Positions 18,001 through 26,490 are shown, counted from the first letter of the stretch. The stretch is 64,000 bases of DNA from Hymenobacter duratus (GCF_014698995.1 NZ_JACWZZ010000003.1:248001-312000), one strand, 5' to 3'. The notes: generated from the letters alone by a model not told the origin. Numbers and translations: made by a program.

Positions 18001-19326
18001 ACCTCGGCACAGCTGGTTTTCGGCCTTGGCAACGGCAACAGCTACACCGTTAGCTACACCACCAACGGCGTTACGACCACGCTGACGCCCAACCCCACCG
18101 GAACGCCCATCACCCTCACGGGTCTTACACCGGGTGCCACGTATGTTGTGCGCGTGGTCACCAACTGTGGCACCTTTCAGTCGCCTGCCGCCATCACCAC
18201 CTTCACCACGCAGCCGGCCCCGCCCTGCAACCCACCTACCAATCTGGCCGCCACATCTGTTACCAGCACGTCGGCTAACGTAACCTTCACGCCGGCAGCC
18301 GGCATCAGCAACAACTACACGGTGACCTATACGCCTCAGGGCGGCACGGCTACTACCATCAGCCCGGCTCCTACCAGCTCGCCGGTAGCCCTTACGGGGC
18401 TGTTGCCTGCTACCAACTACACCGTGACGGTGACCAACAACTGTAGCGGCGCAAACAATCCTACTTCGTCGGTAGAAACCCTCACGTTCACTACGCTGGC
18501 AGCGCCTTGCCCACCCGTTACGGCCGTGCTGGTTAGCAACATCACTACTTCGTCGGCTACCGTAAGCTTCACGCCCGGCGCCGGCAACACCAGCTATGTA
18601 GTGTCTTACCAGACGGGAAGCGGCCTGCCGGTAGTGGTAACGCCAACGCCTACCAGCTCACCCGTGCTGCTGACCGGCCTCGCATCCAATACCACGTATT
18701 CAGTGTGTGTAGCGTCCAATTGCAGCAGCGGGGCTTCCCAGCCGGGCGTATGTGTCACGTTTACCACGCCGGTAGCGTGCGTAGCTCCTACAAACACTGC
18801 TGTTTCGGGTATCACGGCCACTACGGCTACGGTCACGTTTACGCCAAGCCCCACGGCTACCAGCTACACCGTGACCTACACGCCCCAGGGAGGCACGGCC
18901 ACGACTGTCACGCCTGCTCCTACGGCTTCTCCCGTAACGCTTACTGGCCTCAGCGCCAGCACCACTTACTCGCTGACTATTACCAGCAATTGTGCAGCGG
19001 GAGCTACGTCGCCGGCTACGGCTAGCGTGGTCTTCAGCACCGGGCCGCTGGCTTCCCGCCATGCTGCCCTGGCCGATATGGTAAGCTTGTACCCTAATCC
19101 GGCACAGCATATGTTCTGGCTGGAAGTGCCGGTTTCTCTTACTCGCAAACCGGTGGCTGTGACGCTTTACAGTGGAGTGGGCCAGCTACTTCTGCAGCGC
19201 ACATTGCCAGCCGCCTCTACAGCTACCAAGGTTGCATTCGAAGTAGCCGAGCTACCGCGCGGGGTCTATTCCCTGCATCTTACTACCAGTGAAGGAGTGC
19301 TTATCAAGCGACTAGTAGTAGAATAG
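15052..19326 (+). CDS. Large T9SS type A cargo protein with fibronectin type III modules
   Basis: 1424 residues. The signal peptide has an unusually long basic N-region before VLLLAAFCLAAFTARAQ. Four modules of about 120 residues, each opening with NDDPC or NDxC and containing DVWYSF or DVWFS and ending FTxC, alternate with Fn3 domains. After the fourth come four more Fn3 domains in a row, giving about eight; typical strands are ATSYTVTYTPQGGTATTV and LTGLTPGTxYTV. The C-terminal domain (VSLYPNPAQHMF to IKRLVVE) is a type A T9SS sorting domain. Several Fn3 units are near-duplicates at DNA level. The protein is Thr/Ser-rich and Cys-paired, as expected for a surface adhesin or scaffold; there is no catalytic domain. 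Confidence 0.88.
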   Translation: MRPLLLAPQLLPKLLRLFRPAATRAGTPRYSVLLLAAFCLAAFTARAQAPANDDPCSAQPLTLNGSLCTVPTVGTNTGATTTTINGTVSNTCGAFNNPTPKDVWYSFTTAATGSASAGATITVTGNPAGLIRLFSAASCSGTFTQISCSASNASNTAAPRLVTGALQPNTTYYVQVAGYTSTDTQGQFTICITDPPTCGAPAVLGVTFPTPTSAAVAFTAGPGNTTFTVMLNGGQTINNATSPATFTGLTPGTTYFATVRTECGGSTLTSPFFSFTVPLLNDDPCGAIALPITSTCSPTTGTTFGASTTTPNGYANPGCALDASPLDVWYSFTTPATGGASTSATITVTGNAAGQIRLFSAASCSGPLTQLGCSQSATGPALPLSSTTLTPSTTYYVLVAGQNDNSIRGTFTICVTGAAACPDPTNLAIVSTSTTTADLTFTPSGNATSYNVTYVPASGGTPITLTVTGSPATLTGLTSGTAYTVTLQSVCPAGVGSILTRTFTATAGTPSNDDCAGATPITSVGIGTCGAPVTGTITGATLSSGVLASSCAGTVARDVWFSVVVPASGTLQVETGRVAGNTLTDTGLELYSGSCGTLTLLGCDDDSSPDGNFSLLRRTGLTPGSTVYARVWRFGTVATGDFTICAQTDVLCPSVSNLAINSISSTSASLSFTPSASATSYTVTYTAQGGTVTVVTPNPGASPVALTGLTPNTVYTATIQSNCPAGSGLPLALTFTTLAPAPANDNCATPTALTVDAACTPVTSSTLGATASAAPVPAPTCGNGIVNDVWFSAVVPANGVVIVSTGASSGSSVADTGLQLYSGTCGSLSSLGCNDNFGGNNYSQVRAAGLTPGSTVYARVWQIGGGTGGAFTVCATTDPPCPSVTNLAVSTITPTSASVTFAAPSAGTSYTVTYTPQGGTATTVTPVPTASPVALTGLTPGTLYTVSITSNCAPGETSAPAVTTFTTSGCAGPSTLAATNITMTSAQLVFGLGNGNSYTVSYTTNGVTTTLTPNPTGTPITLTGLTPGATYVVRVVTNCGTFQSPAAITTFTTQPAPPCNPPTNLAATSVTSTSANVTFTPAAGISNNYTVTYTPQGGTATTISPAPTSSPVALTGLLPATNYTVTVTNNCSGANNPTSSVETLTFTTLAAPCPPVTAVLVSNITTSSATVSFTPGAGNTSYVVSYQTGSGLPVVVTPTPTSSPVLLTGLASNTTYSVCVASNCSSGASQPGVCVTFTTPVACVAPTNTAVSGITATTATVTFTPSPTATSYTVTYTPQGGTATTVTPAPTASPVTLTGLSASTTYSLTITSNCAAGATSPATASVVFSTGPLASRHAALADMVSLYPNPAQHMFWLEVPVSLTRKPVAVTLYSGVGQLLLQRTLPAASTATKVAFEVAELPRGVYSLHLTTSEGVLIKRLVVE

Positions 19327-19378
19327 CAGCTTGCCTGCGGTAATCTGCCCTCACTCCGTACCGCAGGCAGCAACACAG

Positions 19379-19412
19379 AACAGCCCCCACAGCCGTAGTT
19401 GTGGGGGCTGTT
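19379..19412 (+). terminator. Rho-independent-like terminator after the Fn3 cargo gene
   Basis: Perfect 13-bp arms AACAGCCCCCACA (19379-19391) and TGTGGGGGCTGTT (19400-19412). It lies about 50 bases after the stop at 19326. The remaining gap to 19739 shows no convincing gene. Confidence 0.75.
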
Positions 19413-19739
19413 CTGTGCTATAGGCCGAAGTCGTCTAGCGGTGTTTCACAGGCTTCTGGCCTCCGCTGCTCAGGTTCTGGGAGCCTCAGTCGACAGCATT
19501 TTCCGCTTCAGCTATTCTTCTGGCTTCGTCACTCACGTCTGGCCGATGGTTTCATTTACCACGAAGCCTAGTCCCAGCTGAGAGTACACCGCACACCACG
19601 TGTTGAAACCGCTAGAATGACTTCGCGAAAACTATGGCGCGGCTTGCATCTAGCCTCCATGCCAGCCTATCTGGCTACCCCACTCAGACTGTTATACCAG
19701 CCAGATTGCCGACTGCTGGCCCGGAAATTCGGCTACCTG

Positions 19740-20933
19740 CTACCGAGGCAAATAGATGCGGAACGTGGTGCCCTGGTCCACGGTGCTGTCTACCTCCACC
19801 TGCCCCCCCACCTGGTGCACCAGCCGGTTTACCAGGTACAGCCCCATGCCTGAGCCCTCCACGTCCGGATGAAAGCGCCGGAACAGCTGAAATAGCTCCT
19901 TGCTATGGCGCGTCAGATCGATGCCCCGGCCATTATCCTGCACCACCAGCACCACCCTGTCCCCGGCCGCCTCCGTACTCACCCGGATATGCGGCGCGCG
20001 GCCGGGCATAGCATATTTCAGCGCGTTGCTGAGCAGGTTGTAGAGCATGCTGTGCAGGCTGGAGCGCGCCATCCGCAGCGTCGGCACCGCCCCGAAATCG
20101 AGCACGAACGGCGTGGCATACGGCGCATACATCGGCTGCAGCCCCCGGATAATATCTTCCGTAAACGATTGCAGCGCCACCTCTTCCGCCGGCAGCTGCT
20201 CTAGAGCCCGCTGCTGCTGCACCACTTCCGTCAGCCCCTGAATAGTGCTCAGAATCTGCCGCAGCGCCCCTTCAAACATGGTCAGCATGGGCGCGGCCTG
20301 GGGGTCGTGGAAGGTGGCCGCGCTCTTCAGCTCCTCAAACAGGCCCGCCATGTTATCAATGGGCTGCTTCAGGTCGTGCGAGGCCGTGTACACGAAGCTG
20401 TCCAGGTCGGCATTGATGCGCGTAAGCTGCTCATTTTTGCTCACCAGCTGCTCATTGGCGCGGGCCAGCTGCTCGCGCTGCTCCTCGGCCAGCTGCTTGG
20501 TGCGCAGCAGCTCCTGCTCATACTTGCGGCGTTCCGTAATATCAAACAGCGTGGCCTGAATCACCAGCGGCTGGCCCTCGGCCGTGCGCACCAGCACCGC
20601 ATTCAGCAGCACCGGCCGCATGCGGCCATCTTTGCAGCGCAGCGAGTAGCTCAGCTCCCGCACCTGGTCCTGCAGCAACAGCAGCGGCGCCCCGTGCGTT
20701 TCGTAGTGCAGCTGCCCGCCTATCGTAAACAGCTCCTGCAGGCACCGCCGGGCCACCAGCTCCTCGCGGCGGTAGCCCAGCCAGCCCAGCAGGGTTTGGT
20801 TGAGCCGCACCAGCGTCCCATCGGGCAAACAGGAGCAATACCCGCACGGTGCCCGGTCGTAGAGGTCGTCGGGGTTACTTTCCGTCAGGCGCAGATCAAG
20901 GTCAGGCAGCAGCTCGTTGTTGTCTTCGCTCAT
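19740..20933 (-). CDS. PAS-domain sensor histidine kinase paired with an RsbQ-like hydrolase
   Basis: 397 residues, no membrane segment. A PAS domain (about 20-132) begins APCGYCSCLPDGTLVRLNQ and ends FDITERRKYEQ. A coiled coil (about 135-178) leads to the phospho-acceptor His186 in VYTASHDLKQPIDN. The ATPase domain has YNLLSNALKYA, VQDNGRGIDL, LFQLFRRFH and GSGMGLYLVNRL. The ATG at 20933 overlaps the TGA of the upstream hydrolase gene (ATGA), so translation is coupled. In Bacillus the hydrolase RsbQ activates the PAS-containing phosphatase RsbP; here the PAS partner is a histidine kinase, so the hydrolase probably makes or delivers the ligand this PAS domain senses. The target response regulator is not nearby. 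Confidence 0.9.
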   Translation of the reverse strand: MSEDNNELLPDLDLRLTESNPDDLYDRAPCGYCSCLPDGTLVRLNQTLLGWLGYRREELVARRCLQELFTIGGQLHYETHGAPLLLLQDQVRELSYSLRCKDGRMRPVLLNAVLVRTAEGQPLVIQATLFDITERRKYEQELLRTKQLAEEQREQLARANEQLVSKNEQLTRINADLDSFVYTASHDLKQPIDNMAGLFEELKSAATFHDPQAAPMLTMFEGALRQILSTIQGLTEVVQQQRALEQLPAEEVALQSFTEDIIRGLQPMYAPYATPFVLDFGAVPTLRMARSSLHSMLYNLLSNALKYAMPGRAPHIRVSTEAAGDRVVLVVQDNGRGIDLTRHSKELFQLFRRFHPDVEGSGMGLYLVNRLVHQVGGQVEVDSTVDQGTTFRIYLPR

Positions 20934-21748
20934 ACCCCCGGCATACGTACTACTGTCATAAACTGTCGGATTGCCGCAATAGTAGCCTCGGGCGCGCTCA
21001 GATGCGGGCAGTGCCCCGACGTGTCCAGCACCACCAGCTGGCTGTTGGGCAGCTGCCGGTGCACGTAGCGCCCCACCGCCACCGGGGCCAGCGCATCCTG
21101 CGCGCACTGCAGAATCAGGGCCGGCGTGTGCAGCCGGGGCAGGTCGGCGCGGTTGTCGGCCAGAAACGTGACCCGCGCAAAATGCCGCGCAATGGCCGGG
21201 TCGGTGCTGCAGAAGCTCGCCTCCAGCTCCTGCGTCAGCGCCGGCCGGTCCGGGTGGCCCATTATCACCGGCGCCATTGCCCCCGACCAGCCCAGGTAGT
21301 TGTTGTCCATGGCCTCCAGCAGCTCCTCAATATCGGCCGGCTCGAAGCCGCCGGTATAGTCCGCATCGTTGATGAAGCGCGGCGAGGGCGCCACCAGCAC
21401 CAGCCGCGCAATCCGCGCCGGTTCCCGCAGGGCTGCCAGCACCCCAATCATGGCACTCACGGAGTGGCCCACGAACACGGCATCGTGCAGATCCAGCGCC
21501 TGCAGCACCTCCAGCATATCCTCGACATGGGCCTGTAGCGTGCTGTAGCGCGCGGGGTCGTAGGCCGTCAGGTCGGAGTGGCCGGCCCCCACCAGATCCA
21601 GCAGCACCACCCGGTAATCGGCTTCAAAGGCCGGTGCTACCTGCCGCCACATGCGCTGGTCGCAGCCGAAGCCGTGCACGAACACCATCGCCTGGCTGCC
21701 GGCCCCGGAAACCGTTACATTATGTCGCTCTACTACATGCATAGCCAT
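20930..21748 (-). CDS. RsbQ-like alpha/beta hydrolase
   Basis: 272 residues of the RsbQ/KAI2/D14 branch of alpha/beta hydrolases. Matching features are VFVHGFGCDQRMWRQVAP, VLLDLVGAGHSD, the nucleophile elbow FVGHSVSAMIG with Ser96, PSPRFIND followed by GGFEPADIEELLE, the acid Asp218 in QCAQDAL and a His at about 246 in DTSGHCPHLS. From memory the triad of Bacillus RsbQ falls at 96/219/247, nearly the same numbering. RsbQ relays energy stress; plant relatives are hormone receptors. It is translationally coupled to the PAS kinase gene at 19740-20933. An alternative start is two codons further in (21742). Confidence 0.88.
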   Translation of the reverse strand: MAMHVVERHNVTVSGAGSQAMVFVHGFGCDQRMWRQVAPAFEADYRVVLLDLVGAGHSDLTAYDPARYSTLQAHVEDMLEVLQALDLHDAVFVGHSVSAMIGVLAALREPARIARLVLVAPSPRFINDADYTGGFEPADIEELLEAMDNNYLGWSGAMAPVIMGHPDRPALTQELEASFCSTDPAIARHFARVTFLADNRADLPRLHTPALILQCAQDALAPVAVGRYVHRQLPNSQLVVLDTSGHCPHLSAPEATIAAIRQFMTVVRMPGV

Positions 21749-21937
21749 CTAATCTGGTAGCAGCCCGCAGGGGCCGGCCCTCTGCCGGGCCGGGTGCACT
21801 ACTACTTTGCGAAGGTAGCAAGTCTGGCCGTGCCCGGTAGCACTATGTTGCCGCCGTATCTTCCAAACCGGCCGGGGCAGTTCCGGCCACCGGCCAGCAA
21901 CGCCCCCGTACCGGCCCGGTTCCCGTATAGCTTCGCT

Positions 21938-22420
21938 ATGGAACCAACCACGCGCCAACGCCTCGTATATGAGTTGCAGGAGCTGCTCACCAAAGGCAAC
22001 GCCCACGTCCCCTTCGACGACGCCTGCACCGACGTTCCGCCGGAGCTGCTGAACCGGCAGGTGCCCGGCCTGCCCTACACCATCTGGCAGCTGGCCGAGC
22101 ACGTCCGCATTGCCCAGTGGGACATCGTGGAGTTCTGCCTGCACGCCCACCACAAGTCGCCGAAATGGCCCGAGGGCTACTGGCCCGCCCCGCACGAATC
22201 GGCGGGCAGCGCCCGGTGGCAGGCTACGCTGGCCCACATCCGGCAGGACCGTCTACGCTTTCTGGCCCTGCTCCACGACGAAGCGCAGGACCTGCTGGCA
22301 CCCTTTGCGCACGGCACCGGCCAGACCCTGCTGCGCGAAGCCCACCTGCTGGCCGACCACGCGGCCTACCACACCGGCCAGATTATCCTGCTCCGCCGCC
22401 TCCTGCACGACTGGGAGTAG
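21938..22420 (+). CDS. DinB superfamily protein
   Basis: 160 residues, a four-helix metal-binding protein of the DinB/DUF664 superfamily. Candidate metal ligands are His in WQLAEHVRIAQWDIVEF and the pair in LADHAAYHTGQIILLRRLL. Related proteins include thiol transferases for bacillithiol or mycothiol, and many uncharacterised members. The ATG at 21938 is used; upstream codons to 21794 are Pro-rich and unlike the family. The gene stands alone and ends in a long hairpin at 22451-22493. Confidence 0.82.
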   Translation: MEPTTRQRLVYELQELLTKGNAHVPFDDACTDVPPELLNRQVPGLPYTIWQLAEHVRIAQWDIVEFCLHAHHKSPKWPEGYWPAPHESAGSARWQATLAHIRQDRLRFLALLHDEAQDLLAPFAHGTGQTLLREAHLLADHAAYHTGQIILLRRLLHDWE

Positions 22421-22450
22421 CCGCCCGCTGCGGCTACTGAAACCACACAA

Positions 22451-22493
22451 CGCACCAAGGGGCCGTATCCGCCGGATACGGCCCCTTGGTGCG
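22451..22493. terminator. Long bidirectional terminator
   Basis: A perfect 20-bp stem: 22451-22470 (starting CGCACCAAGGGGCC) with 22474-22493, with a 3-base loop. It lies between the convergent DinB-like gene and the small-gene cluster. Confidence 0.8.
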
Positions 22494-22523
22494 CTTTATC
22501 GGAAGCACCGGCACCCGGGGCCG

Positions 22524-22799
22524 CTATTCCTGGCCGGTGGCGTAGTGTTCGTCAATAGCCTTGTCCATCGATTCCCGGAACGCCCCAATGAGCTTGTTGC
22601 GCTCCGTCTCCGGCGTGTTTTGCAGCGCCCGCTCAAACGTGTCGCGGTATACGTGCGCCATAAAGTGGGCCCCGTAAGTGGAGAAGAAGCCGTCGTGAAT
22701 CTTGGCAAAGGAAATTTTCTCCGCCGAGGAAATGGAGAGCGAAAGCGCCAGCCATTCTTTGGCGTTGTTGGCGAGGCTGAGTTGTAAGTCTTTGTCCAT
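22524..22799 (-). CDS. Small hypothetical protein, third of a three-gene cluster
   Basis: 91 residues, no signal peptide or membrane helix. It opens MDKDLQLSLANNAKEWLALS, is mixed alpha/beta in appearance, and ends in acidic helices (PETERNKLIGAFRESMDKAI). The ATG at 22799 is chosen because the 36 upstream codons are Arg/Cys-rich and overlap the preceding gene. The family is not recognised. It follows two other small unknown genes on the same strand (22840-23181 and 23202-23471) with gaps of 40 and 20 bases, so the three probably form one operon. Confidence 0.6.
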   Translation of the reverse strand: MDKDLQLSLANNAKEWLALSLSISSAEKISFAKIHDGFFSTYGAHFMAHVYRDTFERALQNTPETERNKLIGAFRESMDKAIDEHYATGQE

Positions 22800-22839
22800 A
22801 AATACAATAGAAAAGCGTGAAAAGCACACTGGCCGACGC

Positions 22840-23181
22840 CTAGCGCTGCCGGCGGTAAGGCAGGTAGGTATGCGGCACAAAAGCCGGAACCACCTCGCCC
22901 ACGCCACCGTGCGCCGTGAAGTAGGAAGCTACTGCTTTTTCCAGAGCAGGCTGGTCCTGCAGGTGCACCGCCGCAAAGATATCAGCGGCAGCCAATGGCG
23001 CCTCCATCGCACTCAGCCGGCAGCTATCAATACCCAGCGGATGCTCAATAAACAGCCGGGCACCGTCCTGCGCCATGTGCTCGTGCTGGTAGCGCCACGC
23101 GGCGCTGAAGGCCGGCCGAATGGCACTCTGGGTCTGTTCCGTGGGGGTAAAGCCGAGGCTTCGCAGGTAAGAATCTGTCAT
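22840..23181 (-). CDS. Small hypothetical protein, second of a three-gene cluster
   Basis: 113 residues, no signal peptide or transmembrane segment. Readable features are SLGFTPTEQTQSAIRPAFSA, RLFIEHPLGIDSCRLSAME and a C-terminal VVPAFVPHTYLPYRRQR. The composition is that of a soluble globular protein. No known domain was recognised. It begins 20 bases after the first gene of the cluster. The three products are all around 90-113 residues, which could mean subunits of one complex, but nothing in the sequence proves it. Confidence 0.6.
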   Translation of the reverse strand: MTDSYLRSLGFTPTEQTQSAIRPAFSAAWRYQHEHMAQDGARLFIEHPLGIDSCRLSAMEAPLAAADIFAAVHLQDQPALEKAVASYFTAHGGVGEVVPAFVPHTYLPYRRQR

Positions 23182-23201
23182 GGTAGTGGGGAAGAAAAAA
23201 A

Positions 23202-23471
23202 TCAGGAGGAACGCAGCACTTCGGCCGCCCAGTTTACCTGGCGCAGCAACACCCGGAATTCGGCTTCCGAAGCCAGCCGGCCCTGAAAGCTGTAGAGCAA
23301 TTGGCTGTTCACATTTTCGAGCAGCGTCAGCTCGTCATCGTCGTAGAGCACAATGGTTTCCTGGCCACAGTCACTGGGGCGGCTATAGCGGACCTGGCCG
23401 GGCGGCGAAGCAAACCGCACAAACCCAAAGGTGTGCAGCAGCTCGGCAGGTGGCTGGTAGAAGGAAGACAT
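23202..23471 (-). CDS. Small hypothetical protein, first of a three-gene cluster
   Basis: 89 residues from the ATG at 23471 (an upstream alternative is at 23495). It is beta-rich at first (ETIVLYDDDELTLLENVNSQ) and helical at the end (EAEFRVLLRQVNWAAEVL). No signal peptide, membrane segment or recognised domain. It is the first gene of the minus-strand cluster and so should carry the promoter. The gap 23472-23937, shared with the divergent nuclease gene, contains A+T-rich promoter-like sequence near 23870-23915 but no other gene. Confidence 0.6.
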   Translation of the reverse strand: MSSFYQPPAELLHTFGFVRFASPPGQVRYSRPSDCGQETIVLYDDDELTLLENVNSQLLYSFQGRLASEAEFRVLLRQVNWAAEVLRSS

Positions 23472-23937
23472 AGGAGAAACCGGAGAAGGGCGCAAAGCAG
23501 AGCGCCATGCGGTAAGCTACCAGGCGCAGAAATGCTCATCTGCAGCCGTCATCAGTGCGCTACCACTACTATCGGTACTTCAGTCAAGGATTGCCCGAAC
23601 GGTTAAGTTCATTCGCGGGCCGGTACTACCCACGATACCGGAGCCGCCCGGGCCCTGTGGCAGGGGTGGGCGGCCGGTACGCAGCCGCAAGTACCGATTA
23701 TTAACTGGCATTCTTTTTTTTACTTCCAGCAGTATGCCCCGTTGCTTCTTTTTAGCCCCACGGATGCCCGCGGCGGCGCGGCCAGTAGCGCTAGTCCTGC
23801 CGGGTATCATGGCCCATTCATCCTGCTTTTCCCCTTGTTCGGATAAAATCCCTTTTCAAGGCATGTAATTATTACGCCTGATCATGGTACTTTTATAATT
23901 CATTATTCCTCATTTTGCTCTCTTGCCCGCGCCATCC

Positions 23938-26040
23938 ATGGCTTCAAAATCCGCCGCCCTCTGCACCTCCCTCCTAACGCTTAGCATTTTACCCCACACC
24001 ACACCTGCCAGGGCCCAGGCAGCCCCCGATGCTCCGGCGGTACCATTCACCCATATCGGCGCTATTCAGGGCAGTGGAGCCACGGCTACGCCCGGCACCT
24101 ACACCATCGAAGCCGTAGTGACGGGCGTATATCCTGGGCTTAGCCCGGCTGGCTTCTACGTGCAGGAGGTAGCCTCGGCCTCCGACGGCAACCCCGCCAC
24201 TTCCGACGCGCTGTACGTGGTGCAGCCCGACGCCAAAGTGAACATCGGCGACAATGTGCGCATCACGGGCACGGTGCTGGAAAGTGCCGCCGGCCCTTCC
24301 TTTACGCAGGCCGTCCTGACAGACCCGAAAGTGGAGGTGCTGTGGCCCAAAAACCAGCTCCCGGACTTCGTCATGCTGCCCGCCGGCCAGTACTCGTCGG
24401 CTGATCTGGAGCACTTTGAAGGCATGCGCGTGCAGTTTCCGGTACCGCTCACGGTGGCCGACGTATACAGCCTCAAACGCCGCGGCGAATTGATTCTGAC
24501 CACTGGCGGCACGCTCTACCAGCCCACCCAGTTCATCGACCCAAACGACAACCCGGCCACCGGCACCACCAGCACCGGCACCAGCAATGTAGCCGCCATC
24601 AACGCCTATCAGGCGGCCAACCTGGAACGGTCCGTGGTGCTTGATGACGGCAGCGCCGCCTCCGACCCCTCTCCTGTTCCGTTCCTCGACCCACAGCTGC
24701 GCACAGTGCGCGTAGGCAACACCATTCCGAAGCTGCGCGGCATCATGGGCTACGCCTACAACAAATGGCGCATTCAGCCTTTGCCCGGCTCCGATGCTCC
24801 TTCCTTTGATGTGAAGCGCCCACCGGTGCCCACCTTCGGCCGCCTCGACCTGAAGATTGCCAGCTTCAACGTGCTTAACTACTTCAACGGCGACGGCGCG
24901 GGCGGCGGCTACCCTACCCCGCGGGGAGCCAAAACGGCAGAGGATTTTGCCCGCCAGCGCAGTAAAATCATGGCCGGACTGGTTCGCATGAACCCCGATA
25001 TCATTGGGCTCAGCGAGATGGAAAACGACGGCAACGGCGACAATTCCGCGCTGCAGGATCTGGTCAACGGCCTCAACCAGCTGCTCGGGACCGGCACGTA
25101 TGCCTTAATAAATGATGGAGGCACCGCCAAGCAGCCCAACAACACCGACGTGATTCGGTGCGCCATTCTCTACAAGCCGGCCGCTGTGACGCCGCTGGGC
25201 CCGGCACTGCTCGATATGACGCCGGGCGTATTCGAACGGCCCCCGCTGGGGCAGCTCTTCATCACCCGCCGCTCTGCCCGCCCCGACACGCTGGCGCTGG
25301 TAGTGAACCACTTCAAGTCCAAGAGCAGCGGCAGCGGCCCCAACGCCGACCTGAACGACGGCCAGGGCGGCTCCAACCAGCGCCGCCGCGAGCAGGCCCG
25401 CGAGCTGGTGCAGTTCATCAACCAGAAGGTGAAGCCTGCGGGTGCCCGCCACGTGGTGTGCATCGGCGACTATAACGCCAACTATGAGGAAGACCCCATC
25501 GATATTCTGCGAGCTGCCGGCCTAGTGACTGTTACACCGCCAACCAGTGCCTCGTACGTGTTCAAAGGCCTCACCGGCTCCCTCGACCATTGCATCGTGA
25601 CGCCCAACATGGTGGGCTTCATCGACGTGCATAAATGGAACATCAACTCCGGCGAGCCTCCGTTTCTGCAGTACGACGCGGCTGGTGCCGCCACCGACGT
25701 AGCCAGCCCCTTCCGCTCCTCCGACCACGACCCGGTGCTTATCGGCATCAACTTCTCGGGGCTGGCGCCTTCCAACGCCGCTTCGGCGCGGCTGTATATG
25801 TACCCCAATCCGGAAGGTGGCGCACGGGCATTCAGTCTGCCCGAGCTGCCGGCCAATGTCGGTCCGGTTTCGCTGGAAGTGAACCTGCCGCAGGGGGCTC
25901 CTATGCTGCGCCTGCAAGGCTCCGGCCCACTGCTGCAAAGCCAGCTCAACCGCTACACTTCGCATCTGGCGCCCGGCATTTATGTGTTGCGTATCAAGGG
26001 CCGCGGCCTCGACAAAACGCAGCGCGTGATGAAGCAATAG
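23938..26040 (+). CDS. Secreted ExeM/NucH-type extracellular nuclease with T9SS sorting domain
   Basis: 700 residues. A signal peptide (LCTSLLTLSILPHTTPARAQ) is followed by an OB-like/lamin-like N-terminal region (YTIEAVVTGVYPG, GFYVQE, INVGDNVRITG-like). From about residue 300 there is an endonuclease/exonuclease/phosphatase domain: LKIASFNVLNYFNG, PDIIGLSEMENDG, LALVVNHFKSKSSG, HVVCIGDYNANYEEDP, GSLDHCIV and SSDHDPVLIGI, the last His-Asp being catalytic. The C-terminal YMYPNPEGGARAF to LRIKGRGLDKTQRVMKQ is a type A sorting domain. ExeM-like enzymes degrade extracellular DNA for nutrient or biofilm turnover. The ATG at 23938 is used; a TTG at 23923 is possible. Confidence 0.9.
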   Translation: MASKSAALCTSLLTLSILPHTTPARAQAAPDAPAVPFTHIGAIQGSGATATPGTYTIEAVVTGVYPGLSPAGFYVQEVASASDGNPATSDALYVVQPDAKVNIGDNVRITGTVLESAAGPSFTQAVLTDPKVEVLWPKNQLPDFVMLPAGQYSSADLEHFEGMRVQFPVPLTVADVYSLKRRGELILTTGGTLYQPTQFIDPNDNPATGTTSTGTSNVAAINAYQAANLERSVVLDDGSAASDPSPVPFLDPQLRTVRVGNTIPKLRGIMGYAYNKWRIQPLPGSDAPSFDVKRPPVPTFGRLDLKIASFNVLNYFNGDGAGGGYPTPRGAKTAEDFARQRSKIMAGLVRMNPDIIGLSEMENDGNGDNSALQDLVNGLNQLLGTGTYALINDGGTAKQPNNTDVIRCAILYKPAAVTPLGPALLDMTPGVFERPPLGQLFITRRSARPDTLALVVNHFKSKSSGSGPNADLNDGQGGSNQRRREQARELVQFINQKVKPAGARHVVCIGDYNANYEEDPIDILRAAGLVTVTPPTSASYVFKGLTGSLDHCIVTPNMVGFIDVHKWNINSGEPPFLQYDAAGAATDVASPFRSSDHDPVLIGINFSGLAPSNAASARLYMYPNPEGGARAFSLPELPANVGPVSLEVNLPQGAPMLRLQGSGPLLQSQLNRYTSHLAPGIYVLRIKGRGLDKTQRVMKQ

Positions 26041-26052
26041 GTTGATTGCTGC

Positions 26053-26112
26053 TTGTTGAGGGTTAATTGTTGGTTGAAAACGACCTGACAACAAACAATT
26101 AACCCTCAACAA
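26053..26112. terminator. Bidirectional hairpin between convergent genes
   Basis: Perfect 19-bp arms at 26053-26071 (TTGTTGAGGGTTAATTGTT) and 26094-26112. The right arm abuts the stop of the DUF3037 gene. It likely terminates both converging transcripts. Confidence 0.65.
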
Positions 26113-26490
26113 TCAGCTTACCAGCTGCCGAAACAAGCGCGCCAGGGTTTCGGCGGCATCGGTACACAGGCCAGGGTGTACGGCGGAGGTTTGCACTACG
26201 GTACTGCGGGTAGCCGTGAGCCAGCGAAACCGCTCGGCTATGCCCAGCTGCCCGATGGGGCCGCCCTGCCGACGGCCCTGGCAGATTCTTTCGAAGGCCT
26301 GCAGCCGGGCTTGCAGCTCCTCCAGGTCCAGGTCGGGGCCACCCAGGGCACGCAGGCGCGCCTCATCGAGGCCGAAGCGGCACTGCAGGAAACCCTGGTC
26401 GCGGCAGTAGAGCACCACGCCCACGTTGCAGAATTCTTCCCGCTCCACACGCGGCACCACCCGCACCACGGCATACTCAAACAAGTGCAT
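26113..26490 (-). CDS. DUF3037 family protein
   Basis: 125 residues beginning MHLFEYAVVRVVPRVEREEF, then CNVGVVLYCRDQGFLQCRF, the diagnostic opening of DUF3037. The rest is helical (DLDLEELQARLQAFERICQG) and basic. DUF3037 genes commonly follow a HipA-like kinase gene in Bacteroidota and Proteobacteria; here the start lies inside the last codons of that gene (14-base overlap), so the two are translationally coupled. No enzymatic function is known; a partner or regulator of the kinase is the natural inference. An alternative start is at 26502. Confidence 0.82.
   Translation of the reverse strand: MHLFEYAVVRVVPRVEREEFCNVGVVLYCRDQGFLQCRFGLDEARLRALGGPDLDLEELQARLQAFERICQGRRQGGPIGQLGIAERFRWLTATRSTVVQTSAVHPGLCTDAAETLARLFRQLVS

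Noticed and set aside
19399..19581. 60-codon frame after the Fn3 cargo gene
   Set aside because: It starts inside the terminator hairpin and has no family-like features.
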